DNA from: Bacteroidales bacterium
Lineage (GTDB): Bacteria; Bacteroidota; Bacteroidia; Bacteroidales; UBA7960
Direction of reading: 5' to 3'
NCBI GenBank assembly: GCA_003557805.1
Contig: PWNY01000317.1
Location: 1-5,499, forward strand
Length of the DNA: 5,499 bases
Below the pieces are notes generated by a model that saw only the letters and a list, made by a program, of their open reading frames with translations, was not told the DNA's origin and did no database searches. A program made the position numbers and the translations under genes. Of the stretch, positions 1-5,499 are shown in pieces (position 1 is the stretch's first letter; every line of letters begins with the position of its first letter).

Positions 1-21
1 CAGGAACATTGAGAACAACAT
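1..21 (-). CDS. Possible start of a further downstream gene (cut by window edge)
   Basis: On the minus strand an ATG at 21-19 opens a frame, M-L-F-S-M-F-L, that runs off the window. It begins 14 nt after the stop codon of the DUF3078 gene. The hydrophobic residues would suit the start of a signal peptide or membrane segment, and the short gap would suit an operon. Only seven codons are visible, so this may be chance; a second in-frame ATG lies at 9-7. No function can be assigned. Confidence 0.2.
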
Positions 22-35
22 TAATTAACCCACGC

Positions 36-1943
36 TTATAATCGCAGGGAGAGGGTGATTCCCAGGAACTGGTTTATCTGGGGCCGCGGGACCTTCTTTT
101 CACTACCGTCGGGTAAGAGAACAGGATCCCCCTCACTGTCCAGGACAGGGAAGCGCACATTGTCATTATATATCAGGTGGAAGTTAAAGCGAACGGTAAA
201 GTTCCAGTGAAGTTGCTGTTCCAGTGTAAGCTCCCAGTCAACATCGATATTCTGTGGCTTTCTCAGGTAATTTGAAAAGAGCCTCAAAGTATTGGAGACC
301 TCCAGGCCTTCGAGTAGCTCTGCACTATGCCTGATAACCATCTGCCCACCCATCTCCTGGCGGGAGCGTTTACCCCTTTCAATACCGTGGTTCCTTTGGT
401 TGATGTTTACCGTGTCCAGTACAAAGGTATTTCTGTAGGAGAGGATAGAGAAGTTAATCTTTGCATTGCTGAATGGTTCATATTCAGCACCCATACCAAG
501 TGTGAATGACCCCGGGTTGAGGAACTTTGATACCGGCACTGAGTCGTTGGGGTATTTAAACCCCTCGGCAATCTGGGTCTTCATGTAAAAGACCGTACTG
601 AAGTCAAGCTTATTTACAAACTCCTTGTTGAACTGTGAGTTAAGTTCGATTATATCGGTGCTGATCCTGGTACCGTGTTCTTTTGTCCTGGTAGAACCAA
701 AGCGCAGGCGGGTGGAGGTGGTCCAGTGGGCTTTGCTCTCCTTGTTGTCGTACCTTGCCCTTGCATTTACGTCAAACATAAACGAAAACGAACTTTCACC
801 ACCCCTGGCCCAGTTTGAAAGGTAGTTCTGGTTCATGGAGAATGAATTGGACACACTGGTGCTCCAAAAAGCGGGGATCTCTTCAATAGGGCTTATACTT
901 ACCAGCGACCTGTCGGGGTCGGCCGTTGTGATGGGTATGTCGTCTGCGGGCTTTTTCTCAAGCCGCTCAACAAAAATATCATCCTCTAGGCTTAAGGTCA
1001 CCTCATGTTTTGAGGGGTTGCCCATCCATATTGTAATGGAATCATTCTCTGCGTTCTTTATCCAGTACCTGTATGAAGGGTCATCACTGGCTGTAAGCCA
1101 AAATGGCGTTCGTGCACCATTTATGTCATGGAAGTGTATCAGTATGGAGTCTCTCTCAAAGGTATGCGAAAGGAGGGTCTCCACAGATTGTTTCAGTGAA
1201 TCGGGCATGCTTGAGTTGGGAACAATATAGAATGGTGAGGGCTCCTCAGCCATAATCACCTGTCTTGTATCAGAGAGAACGATCTTTGTTGAATCGGGCA
1301 AAAAACTGAGCGACAATCTGCTCCCCGGCGGTATTAGGGGAGGTCTTATGCTATCCTCCTCAATCCTGAAAACCTCAATGCCTCTGGCTTCAAGGTATGC
1401 ATAATCCACCACTACCTCTGTAATGGTGTCGCTGAGCTGAAGTATTGAGTCCATCACGGCCTGTACATTCAGGGCAGTGGCCCCGTAAGGGTACTCCAGG
1501 GTGTCGTCAAGGGCATGCATAACAACGGTTTGCCGCTTAATGAAGGGGTCCTTTTCAAGGGCAACGGTATCTACAATGAAGGTGTTCTCTTCCAGCCAGC
1601 GTAATGGCAGGGTGTCGTGGCTTACAATATACCCCTGCCGCAGCTCAATTGAATCGTATGGGAACTCCAGCAACCTTGTCCTGACGCTGTCAAATGGTTC
1701 CATGTAGTGGTCTATCAACCTGCGGAGGGATATTTTAAGTGTGTCTTCGCGGTCCCTGAAAAGATCCTCGCTGTCTAAAAGCCTGATCAGGTAGTCTGAT
1801 GCATTATCAGGAGAAATCCCCTCCTCTGATATAAACAGGGTGTCGGTTTCATTGACAGGGAATCTGTCCTGGGGAACCGAATATGCTTTAACTATAAGAA
1901 CTGGGAAAAATAAAAGGGCCAGCAGAAATGAAAACCGGAACAT
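36..1943 (-). CDS. Secreted DUF3078 domain protein, predicted outer-membrane beta-barrel
   Basis: A 635-residue protein with an N-terminal signal peptide: residues 1-20 hold F/L-rich hydrophobic sequence ending VKA, with likely cleavage near A20. Residues about 25-350 form an acidic, beta-rich region that I do not recognise, with repeated short D-S/T-hydrophobic motifs (DTLFIS, DSIEL, DTLPL, DSILIHF, DSITIWMG). Residues about 358-635 match my recollection of the Bacteroidota family DUF3078: FWSTSVSNSFSMNQNYLSNW, then ARGGESSFSF, then alternating polar/aromatic strands, ending in a terminal strand (FLGITLSLRL) typical of outer-membrane barrels. The probable location is the outer membrane with the N-terminal part in the periplasm. 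The family's role is unknown. It is longer than a plain DUF3078 barrel because of the N-terminal region. A 93-nt gap and a candidate promoter separate it from the prenyltransferase gene, so it is probably its own transcription unit, though read-through is possible. Family and topology are fairly sure; function is not. Confidence 0.85.
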   Translation of the reverse strand: MFRFSFLLALLFFPVLIVKAYSVPQDRFPVNETDTLFISEEGISPDNASDYLIRLLDSEDLFRDREDTLKISLRRLIDHYMEPFDSVRTRLLEFPYDSIELRQGYIVSHDTLPLRWLEENTFIVDTVALEKDPFIKRQTVVMHALDDTLEYPYGATALNVQAVMDSILQLSDTITEVVVDYAYLEARGIEVFRIEEDSIRPPLIPPGSRLSLSFLPDSTKIVLSDTRQVIMAEEPSPFYIVPNSSMPDSLKQSVETLLSHTFERDSILIHFHDINGARTPFWLTASDDPSYRYWIKNAENDSITIWMGNPSKHEVTLSLEDDIFVERLEKKPADDIPITTADPDRSLVSISPIEEIPAFWSTSVSNSFSMNQNYLSNWARGGESSFSFMFDVNARARYDNKESKAHWTTSTRLRFGSTRTKEHGTRISTDIIELNSQFNKEFVNKLDFSTVFYMKTQIAEGFKYPNDSVPVSKFLNPGSFTLGMGAEYEPFSNAKINFSILSYRNTFVLDTVNINQRNHGIERGKRSRQEMGGQMVIRHSAELLEGLEVSNTLRLFSNYLRKPQNIDVDWELTLEQQLHWNFTVRFNFHLIYNDNVRFPVLDSEGDPVLLPDGSEKKVPRPQINQFLGITLSLRL

Positions 1944-1983
1944 GATCTGACGTTTGGGTTAATAAGAGCTACTCTATTTTTAA

Positions 1984-1991
1984 CAAAGATA
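1984..1991 (-). promoter_or_regulatory. Candidate Bacteroidota -7 promoter element for the DUF3078 gene
   Basis: The minus strand reads TATCTTTG, a perfect match to the Bacteroidota sigma-factor -7 consensus TAnnTTTG. It lies 40 nt upstream of the DUF3078 start codon, so transcription would begin near 1977 with a leader of about 35 nt. No good TTTG -33 element sits at the usual distance (about 2008-2016, which reads only weakly like TTAC/TTAA), so the assignment rests on one box. Confidence 0.35.
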
Positions 1992-2022
1992 TATCAGACT
2001 TATTGTTTAAGTAATGATCCTG

Positions 2023-2036
2023 ACCAAAAAATTGGT
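2023..2036 (-). repeat. Small inverted repeat directly after the prenyltransferase stop codon
   Basis: The minus strand reads ACCAA-TTTT-TTGGT, a 5-bp stem with a 4-nt loop, starting at the base after the TAA of the UbiA-family gene. It could be a weak 3'-end hairpin of the lipid operon, but no U-tract follows the stem, so it is not a canonical intrinsic terminator. A 9-bp direct repeat, ATGATCCTG on the plus strand, flanks it at 2014-2022 and 2041-2049. The repeat is seen directly; its function is uncertain. Confidence 0.4.
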
Positions 2037-2930
2037 TTATATGATCCTGGTAATATTATCAATTGATGCAGCAACAAATGCAAGCAAGCCTGCGAATGCA
2101 CCTATCTTGAACAAAAAACTGATCCTGCTTGCAGCTTCCTGGTTAAGGTCGCTGATAAGGGTAAGGGTTACAGCATACAATACGATTGCAATGCCTGTTA
2201 TCATTAAGACCAGGTAAGCGGGCTGGTTTGCGAAGGGACTATAGAGAGTAAGGACAAAAAATACTATTGCAGCGCAGCCAAAGCATGCAGATATCAGGGC
2301 AGACCTTCTTTTTCCCAAAATTATGGCCAGGGTCCTTGCACCCTGCTGTCTGTCACCCATGACATCTTCACAATCCTTGATGATTTCACGGGCCATCATC
2401 AGGGAAAAGGTTGTCAGAAAGAACAGGTAAATAAAACCAGGTATGCTGCTTCCGCTTATTATGGCACCGTAAATCAGGCCTGCTGCAAAGGAAAAACTGA
2501 CCAGTATGTTGCCCGGGAAGCCGCTCCTTTTGCCGTAGGCGGCATATATCCAGCCGATAAACAGGAAAAACAGGGCCAGCATGACGCTGATAAAAGTGAT
2601 ATTAAAAAAAATACTGTGAAACACGGCCAGTAATATTGCCGTCACCGCTGTAACCCAGTAAAGCGCCCTTGCCTGTTCGAGACTAAGATCACCCCTGGGG
2701 ATAGGGCGGCCCGGCCTGTTCACCATGTCTATTTTATAATCGTATATGTCATTGATTATCATTGCCGAGCTCACTATAAAAAAGAATACCAAACATGCCA
2801 GGATTATATTGGTTAAAAGGATAAAAGAGCCTGTATATGGATGGGTGTTGAGTATGCCAGTAATAATCGTAATAGAGCCCATGAGCCCGTTAAGGGGGCG
2901 CATTATCTCTATGCCGGCTCCAGGTTTCAT
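2037..2930 (-). CDS. UbiA-family prenyltransferase, probable digeranylgeranylglyceryl phosphate synthase (DGGGPS)
   Basis: A 297-residue polytopic membrane protein of usual UbiA length with about eight or nine hydrophobic helices. The first Asp-rich motif is NDIYDYKID at residues 60-68, followed by NRPGRPIPRG (71-80). YAAYGKRSG (129-137) carries the basic residues of the cytosolic loop after helix 4. The second Asp-rich motif is in REIIKDCEDVMGD (181-193), followed by the usual GARTL. These Asp clusters bind Mg and the prenyl diphosphate. The opening IEIMRPLNGLMG resembles archaeal DGGGPS, which adds a second geranylgeranyl chain to sn-3-O-geranylgeranylglyceryl-1-phosphate at the inner membrane. 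The gene follows GGGPS by 19 nt, which supplies exactly that substrate, and this context is the main argument against a quinone or heme prenyltransferase. The ATG at 2930 puts the RPLNG motif at the expected distance from the N-terminus. UbiA membership is near certain; acceptor specificity is inferred. Confidence 0.9.
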   Translation of the reverse strand: MKPGAGIEIMRPLNGLMGSITIITGILNTHPYTGSFILLTNIILACLVFFFIVSSAMIINDIYDYKIDMVNRPGRPIPRGDLSLEQARALYWVTAVTAILLAVFHSIFFNITFISVMLALFFLFIGWIYAAYGKRSGFPGNILVSFSFAAGLIYGAIISGSSIPGFIYLFFLTTFSLMMAREIIKDCEDVMGDRQQGARTLAIILGKRRSALISACFGCAAIVFFVLTLYSPFANQPAYLVLMITGIAIVLYAVTLTLISDLNQEAASRISFLFKIGAFAGLLAFVAASIDNITRII

Positions 2931-2949
2931 GTTTTAATGTCTTTACAAG

Positions 2950-3750
2950 TCACTTACTGCCGGCTCTCTTCCTCTCTCCTGCAGCCTTGATCTCACGGAT
3001 TATTGGCTTAAGGGAGCTGCCACTGTCCTTTAGTATGTTTTTCTCTATGAAGGTTCCCATAACGATAATATCGGCCCCTGCCTCAACAAGCATCCTTGCA
3101 TCCTCCTTTGTACTTATACCACCCCCGGCAATAATGGGCAATGAGATAACCTGGGAGACAAGGGATATATGTGAAGGGGGTATCCTGTTGCCGTCAGATC
3201 CGGCTTCCAGGTAAACCATTTTAAACCCGAACATTTCAGCGGCCAGTGCATATGCTGCAGTGAGCTTTGGATTATTCCTGGGCAGAAGCTTTGCATTTCC
3301 GACCCAGCCTGCCATTGCCCCCGGCTCTATGATCAGGTATGCCATGGAGATATGCTCGATACCGGATCTTTTTACCGGGTATGATACCAGGGCCTGTTGA
3401 CCTACAATGAAGTAGGGGTCTTTTGAGTTCAGCAGCGACATAAAGAACACCGCATCCGCCTTTGGGGAAAGGCTGGTCATACCACCTGGAAAAATAACCA
3501 CCGGCAGGCTGGTATTTTCCTTTATCCTGTCAATTGTTTCTGAAACAAACTCCTGGTTCGTTATAGTGCTCCCGCCAACCAGTATTGCATCGCTGCCGGC
3601 AGCTTCACATAAACCGGCCATTTTGCCCGCTTTTTCAGGTTCCTGTTTATGCGGGTCGGGGTCTATCAGGGAAAAATGCAGGGCCCCACCTGTCTTTAAT
3701 TTCTTTTTCAGGTAAGCGTAGACACTTTTATTCATTTTATCGTCAAACAT
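2950..3750 (-). CDS. Geranylgeranylglyceryl phosphate synthase (GGGPS, PcrB-like TIM barrel)
   Basis: A 266-residue soluble (beta/alpha)8 enzyme that joins sn-glycerol-1-phosphate to a polyprenyl diphosphate (geranylgeranyl in archaea), making the first ether bond of archaeal-type lipids. Visible family motifs: HFSLIDPDP (25-33, Mg and diphosphate site with D30 and D32), LVGGST (57-62), FPGG (87-90), SLLNS (105-109), the YLEAGSDG segment (180-187, with the catalytic Glu and glycerol-phosphate contacts), IAGGGI (207-212, phosphate-binding), and GADIIVMGTFIE (225-236). Length and the PRNNPKLTAAYALAAEMFG stretch resemble the group II enzymes of Bacteroidota and many Archaea rather than shorter Firmicutes heptaprenyl PcrB proteins. 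Its ATG lies inside the end of the GGR gene (8-nt overlap), implying translational coupling; an alternative start is Met6. No clear Shine-Dalgarno sequence, as is common in the phylum. The family assignment is very secure; prenyl chain length and true glycerol phosphate isomer need enzymology. Confidence 0.95.
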   Translation of the reverse strand: MFDDKMNKSVYAYLKKKLKTGGALHFSLIDPDPHKQEPEKAGKMAGLCEAAGSDAILVGGSTITNQEFVSETIDRIKENTSLPVVIFPGGMTSLSPKADAVFFMSLLNSKDPYFIVGQQALVSYPVKRSGIEHISMAYLIIEPGAMAGWVGNAKLLPRNNPKLTAAYALAAEMFGFKMVYLEAGSDGNRIPPSHISLVSQVISLPIIAGGGISTKEDARMLVEAGADIIVMGTFIEKNILKDSGSSLKPIIREIKAAGERKRAGSK

Positions 3751-5170
3751 TATTTATATGCTTTGGATCTGTTTTCCCTGGCCTGAATTTCTCGGCCAGG
3801 GTATTAATCTTTTCGTATTGTTCATTGACCCTTAGTTTCCAGCTGTGAAAACTTTCGGTGTTGTAGGATTCCGGGAAACTTCGGTATATATTTACCATCT
3901 CGTTCATGCGGAGCCGGAGATAATTCAGCCTGAGCAGAAAGCGCGGACGTGAAAACCCCCTTATAGCCTTCAATGCCATTTCGTGCAGTGACGGCTTGAT
4001 ACTGCCCATTATTGCAATATCCAGTATCTCCCCTGCATTCAAAATCTTGTTGCGGAAACCAAAGTTGGCATCTTCATTGCTCATGGCCTGCAACACGATC
4101 CTCATAAGGTCAAGGCCGGCATACTCTGCCCCGAAACTATGCATTACCCTCACATTATAGCCCCAAAGGGAGTCAAGTGAGCAGTCATCCCTGCCTATTG
4201 CCTCTGCAGCAGTAATGGCGGCATAATATCCAGCCCTCATCGAGGGGTCAATCCCCCCGCCGTGCAGGGGGTTTATCTGGAATGCGGCATCGCCTGCAAA
4301 CATAATACCATTATCCGCACATGACCACAATGGGCGCCTGACTGACACCACACCGCCTCCTGAAGAGAGTATTTTGTGATTATTTGTTTTTAAAAACTCA
4401 TCGAAGACACTCTTTTTGTAGAACTCCTTCACCCTTTCCTTGTAAGACATATGGACCCCCAGGCCAATGTTCAGTGCATATTCATTTTTTGGGAAATACC
4501 ATACATAACCACCCGGTGCCCTTTCCTTATCAAGGATAATGGTTATATAACCGGGGTCCCTGACTTTTTGCTCCCGGGTATGAAAATTTACAATCTCCCG
4601 GTAGCAAAGTACTGCATCTTCCTTTTTGAGTTCATTCTCGATTATCCCGCTTTTGACCTTTTTCCGCAACACTGAATTCAGGCCGCTGGTATCAATTACT
4701 ATCCTTGACCTCAAATCGGCTGTCTCTCCGTTTTTAAGCCTGACTTTAACCCCTGCCACCGAACCGTTTTCGTAAACCAGGTCAAGTGCCTTGGTGTTGG
4801 GTAAAAAACTGCTTACCCCCTCCTCGAGGGCCTCCCTGAGAAGGCGCTGGCCGAACCTGGCCCTGTCAACGATATAGCCGCAGTATTTAGGATGGGTGAG
4901 TGTAAGTGGGTTTTTCAAATCGGGAGGGAAAAGCTTCACCCCCTTTATGTTACATGACAGTTCCTCTCCCTGTGGGTGCGCTATCCCCAGCAGGTCAAAA
5001 ACTTCAGATTCGATTGCATCGCCGCATATTTTGGCCGGCTCGAGGTTTTCCGGCTTTCTGTCTGTCAGGCATACCCTTAATCCTTTCCGGGCAGCGAACC
5101 TTGCGGCAATGGTCCCGGCCGTACCAGCCCCTACAACAATTACATCAAACTCTTTTTTTACTGTATCCAT
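3743..5170 (-). CDS. Geranylgeranyl reductase family FAD-dependent oxidoreductase (GGR-like)
   Basis: A 475-residue flavoprotein of the GGR/p-hydroxybenzoate hydroxylase fold. Residues 8-30 form the Rossmann dinucleotide site (FDVIVVGAGTAGTIAARFAA), followed by an acidic/basic strand end (LTDRKP). KICGDAI (47-53) holds a Cys-Gly pair that also occurs in Sulfolobus-type archaeal GGRs, as far as I recall. YVWYFPKNEYALNIGLG (222-238) fits the YxWxFP signature of GGRs that lines the prenyl pocket. GDAAFQINPLHGGGID (293-308) is the second FAD motif. Archaeal GGRs reduce the double bonds of geranylgeranyl chains, including those on digeranylgeranylglycerol phospholipids; related bacterial enzymes act on quinone, carotenoid or chlorophyll side chains. 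The overlap with GGGPS and the downstream DGGGPS-like gene favour the lipid role. About 95 C-terminal residues after position 380 are helical and basic, perhaps membrane-contacting. The ATG at 5170 places GAGTAG close to the N-terminus as expected. No obvious promoter precedes it. Confidence 0.9.
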   Translation of the reverse strand: MDTVKKEFDVIVVGAGTAGTIAARFAARKGLRVCLTDRKPENLEPAKICGDAIESEVFDLLGIAHPQGEELSCNIKGVKLFPPDLKNPLTLTHPKYCGYIVDRARFGQRLLREALEEGVSSFLPNTKALDLVYENGSVAGVKVRLKNGETADLRSRIVIDTSGLNSVLRKKVKSGIIENELKKEDAVLCYREIVNFHTREQKVRDPGYITIILDKERAPGGYVWYFPKNEYALNIGLGVHMSYKERVKEFYKKSVFDEFLKTNNHKILSSGGGVVSVRRPLWSCADNGIMFAGDAAFQINPLHGGGIDPSMRAGYYAAITAAEAIGRDDCSLDSLWGYNVRVMHSFGAEYAGLDLMRIVLQAMSNEDANFGFRNKILNAGEILDIAIMGSIKPSLHEMALKAIRGFSRPRFLLRLNYLRLRMNEMVNIYRSFPESYNTESFHSWKLRVNEQYEKINTLAEKFRPGKTDPKHINNV

Positions 5171-5191
5171 ACAAGACTTTTTTAAGGCATT

Positions 5192-5206
5192 TTATGGTGA
5201 CCATAA
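5192..5206. repeat. Perfect 15-bp palindrome between the LolA-like and GGR genes
   Basis: The plus strand reads TTATGGT-G-ACCATAA: two 7-bp arms around one central base, filling much of the 38-nt gap. It begins 3 nt past the stop of the upstream gene and ends 21 nt before the GGR start codon. As RNA it could fold as a 6-bp stem with a 3-nt loop, but no U-tract follows, so it is not a standard terminator. Its symmetry and place would suit a dimeric repressor site, which is inference; no second copy is seen in the window. Confidence 0.6.
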
Positions 5207-5208
5207 GA

Positions 5209-5499
5209 TCAGTTCCTTATAAGGTTCCTTATGCTGAAGGTTTCGTCAGTAAGACCGGTGTCAAACATGATATCCTGAACTTCCATATGCGTACTGTGCT
5301 CCCTTTTGAGGTTTGAAACAAGGATCTCCCTTGCATACCAGTAGCTGTCCATGAGCTCAAAAGTGTATTCTATAACCTTATACTCCTGCCCCCTTCTGTC
5401 ATATGTTTTCATCATCTCGGGATAGTAATGGTCAGCATTTACACGAACCACGACCCTTGAATAATCGCTCCTGACGCCTTGCTTCGGGCTCAGTTCAAG
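5209..5499 (-). CDS. LolA-like outer membrane lipoprotein-sorting protein, C-terminal part (5' end outside window)
   Basis: The frame is open to the window edge and gives 96 residues before a TGA at 5211-5209; the internal GTG at 5451 is unlikely to be the true start. The visible sequence starts LELSPKQGVRSDYSRVVVRV, continues YYPEMMKTYDRRGQEYKVIE, and ends with HSTHMEVQDIMFDTGLTDET and FSIRNLIRN. This run of beta-strands resembles the C-terminus of the periplasmic LolA-like family annotated 'outer membrane lipoprotein-sorting protein', whose members typically have P-x-K-x-x-Y-D-x-x-G, an EVxDIxFNTGLxDxxFT segment and a terminal RNL. Such proteins have a half-open beta-barrel that binds acyl chains and often accompany RND-type lipid exporters. 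The upstream neighbour cannot be seen here. It lies 38 nt ahead of the GGR gene on the same strand, so co-transcription is possible. The assignment is by remembered pattern on a partial protein. Confidence 0.75.
   Translation of the reverse strand, partial: LELSPKQGVRSDYSRVVVRVNADHYYPEMMKTYDRRGQEYKVIEYTFELMDSYWYAREILVSNLKREHSTHMEVQDIMFDTGLTDETFSIRNLIRN

Noticed and set aside
21..28. TTAATTAA palindrome near the left edge
   Set aside because: Short AT-only symmetry in an AT-rich gap, with no supporting context.
835..1230. Plus-strand open frame of 131 codons antisense to the DUF3078 gene
   Set aside because: Lies fully inside a well-supported minus-strand gene, and its low-complexity Ser-rich translation has no recognisable domain.
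1965..1975. AGAG-CTA-CTCT mini inverted repeat upstream of the DUF3078 start
   Set aside because: Only a 4-bp stem; expected by chance and not followed by any terminator-like tract.
3114..3296. Minus-strand 60-codon frame inside the GGGPS gene
   Set aside because: Out-of-frame shadow of a gene whose own frame carries all the GGGPS motifs; no sign of a frameshift.
5262..5269. Possible promoter box (minus strand CATGTTTG) upstream of the GGR gene
   Set aside because: Mismatches the first base of TAnnTTTG, lies inside the LolA-like coding region about 90 nt from the start, and has no -33 partner that I can see.
4906..5316. Plus-strand open frame of 136 codons crossing the GGR start and the LolA-like gene
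   Set aside because: Antisense to two family-supported genes; its translation shows no domain, and it would overlap both starts and the gap.
5209..5451. Stand-alone 80-residue protein starting at the GTG at 5451
   Set aside because: The frame stays open to the window edge and the 16 upstream residues (ELSPKQGVRSDYSRV) fit the LolA-like family, so this is the tail of a larger gene.

Overview
The window looks like a piece of a Bacteroidota (probably Bacteroidales-like) chromosome. The evidence is a DUF3078-type outer-membrane protein, a group II (Bacteroidota/archaeal-type) geranylgeranylglyceryl phosphate synthase, a TAnnTTTG-type -7 promoter box, and start codons without clear Shine-Dalgarno sequences. 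All genes lie on the minus strand, so transcription runs from high to low coordinates. Coding density is high, no stretch over 100 bases lacks a gene, and I see no RNA genes, mobile elements or CRISPR.

In order of transcription: (1) 5499-5209, the C-terminal 96 codons of a LolA-like outer membrane lipoprotein-sorting family protein that begins outside the window. (2) After a 38-nt gap holding a perfect 15-bp palindrome comes 5170-3743, an FAD-dependent geranylgeranyl reductase (GGR) family protein. (3) Overlapping it by 8 nt is 3750-2950, geranylgeranylglyceryl phosphate synthase (GGGPS). (4) 19 nt later comes 2930-2037, a UbiA-family membrane prenyltransferase of the digeranylgeranylglyceryl phosphate synthase (DGGGPS) type. 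(5) After a 93-nt gap with a candidate promoter comes 1943-36, a 635-residue secreted DUF3078 protein with a predicted C-terminal outer-membrane beta-barrel. A possible further gene start lies at the very left edge.

The centre of interest is genes 2-4. Together they encode enzymes that in Archaea form the first ether bond, add the second isoprenoid chain, and saturate the chains of archaeol-type lipids. Their tight packing suggests one operon. The simplest reading is that this bacterium can make an archaeal-type (sn-glycerol-1-phosphate, isoprenoid ether) lipid or precursor. This fits published proposals that FCB-group bacteria carry archaeal ether-lipid genes, so the idea is not wholly new, but GGR overlapping GGGPS makes this a compact case. 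Two expected partners, sn-glycerol-1-phosphate dehydrogenase and a CDP-archaeol synthase, are not in the window. The flanking genes (LolA-like, DUF3078) are envelope proteins, which fits a membrane theme but does not prove a link.
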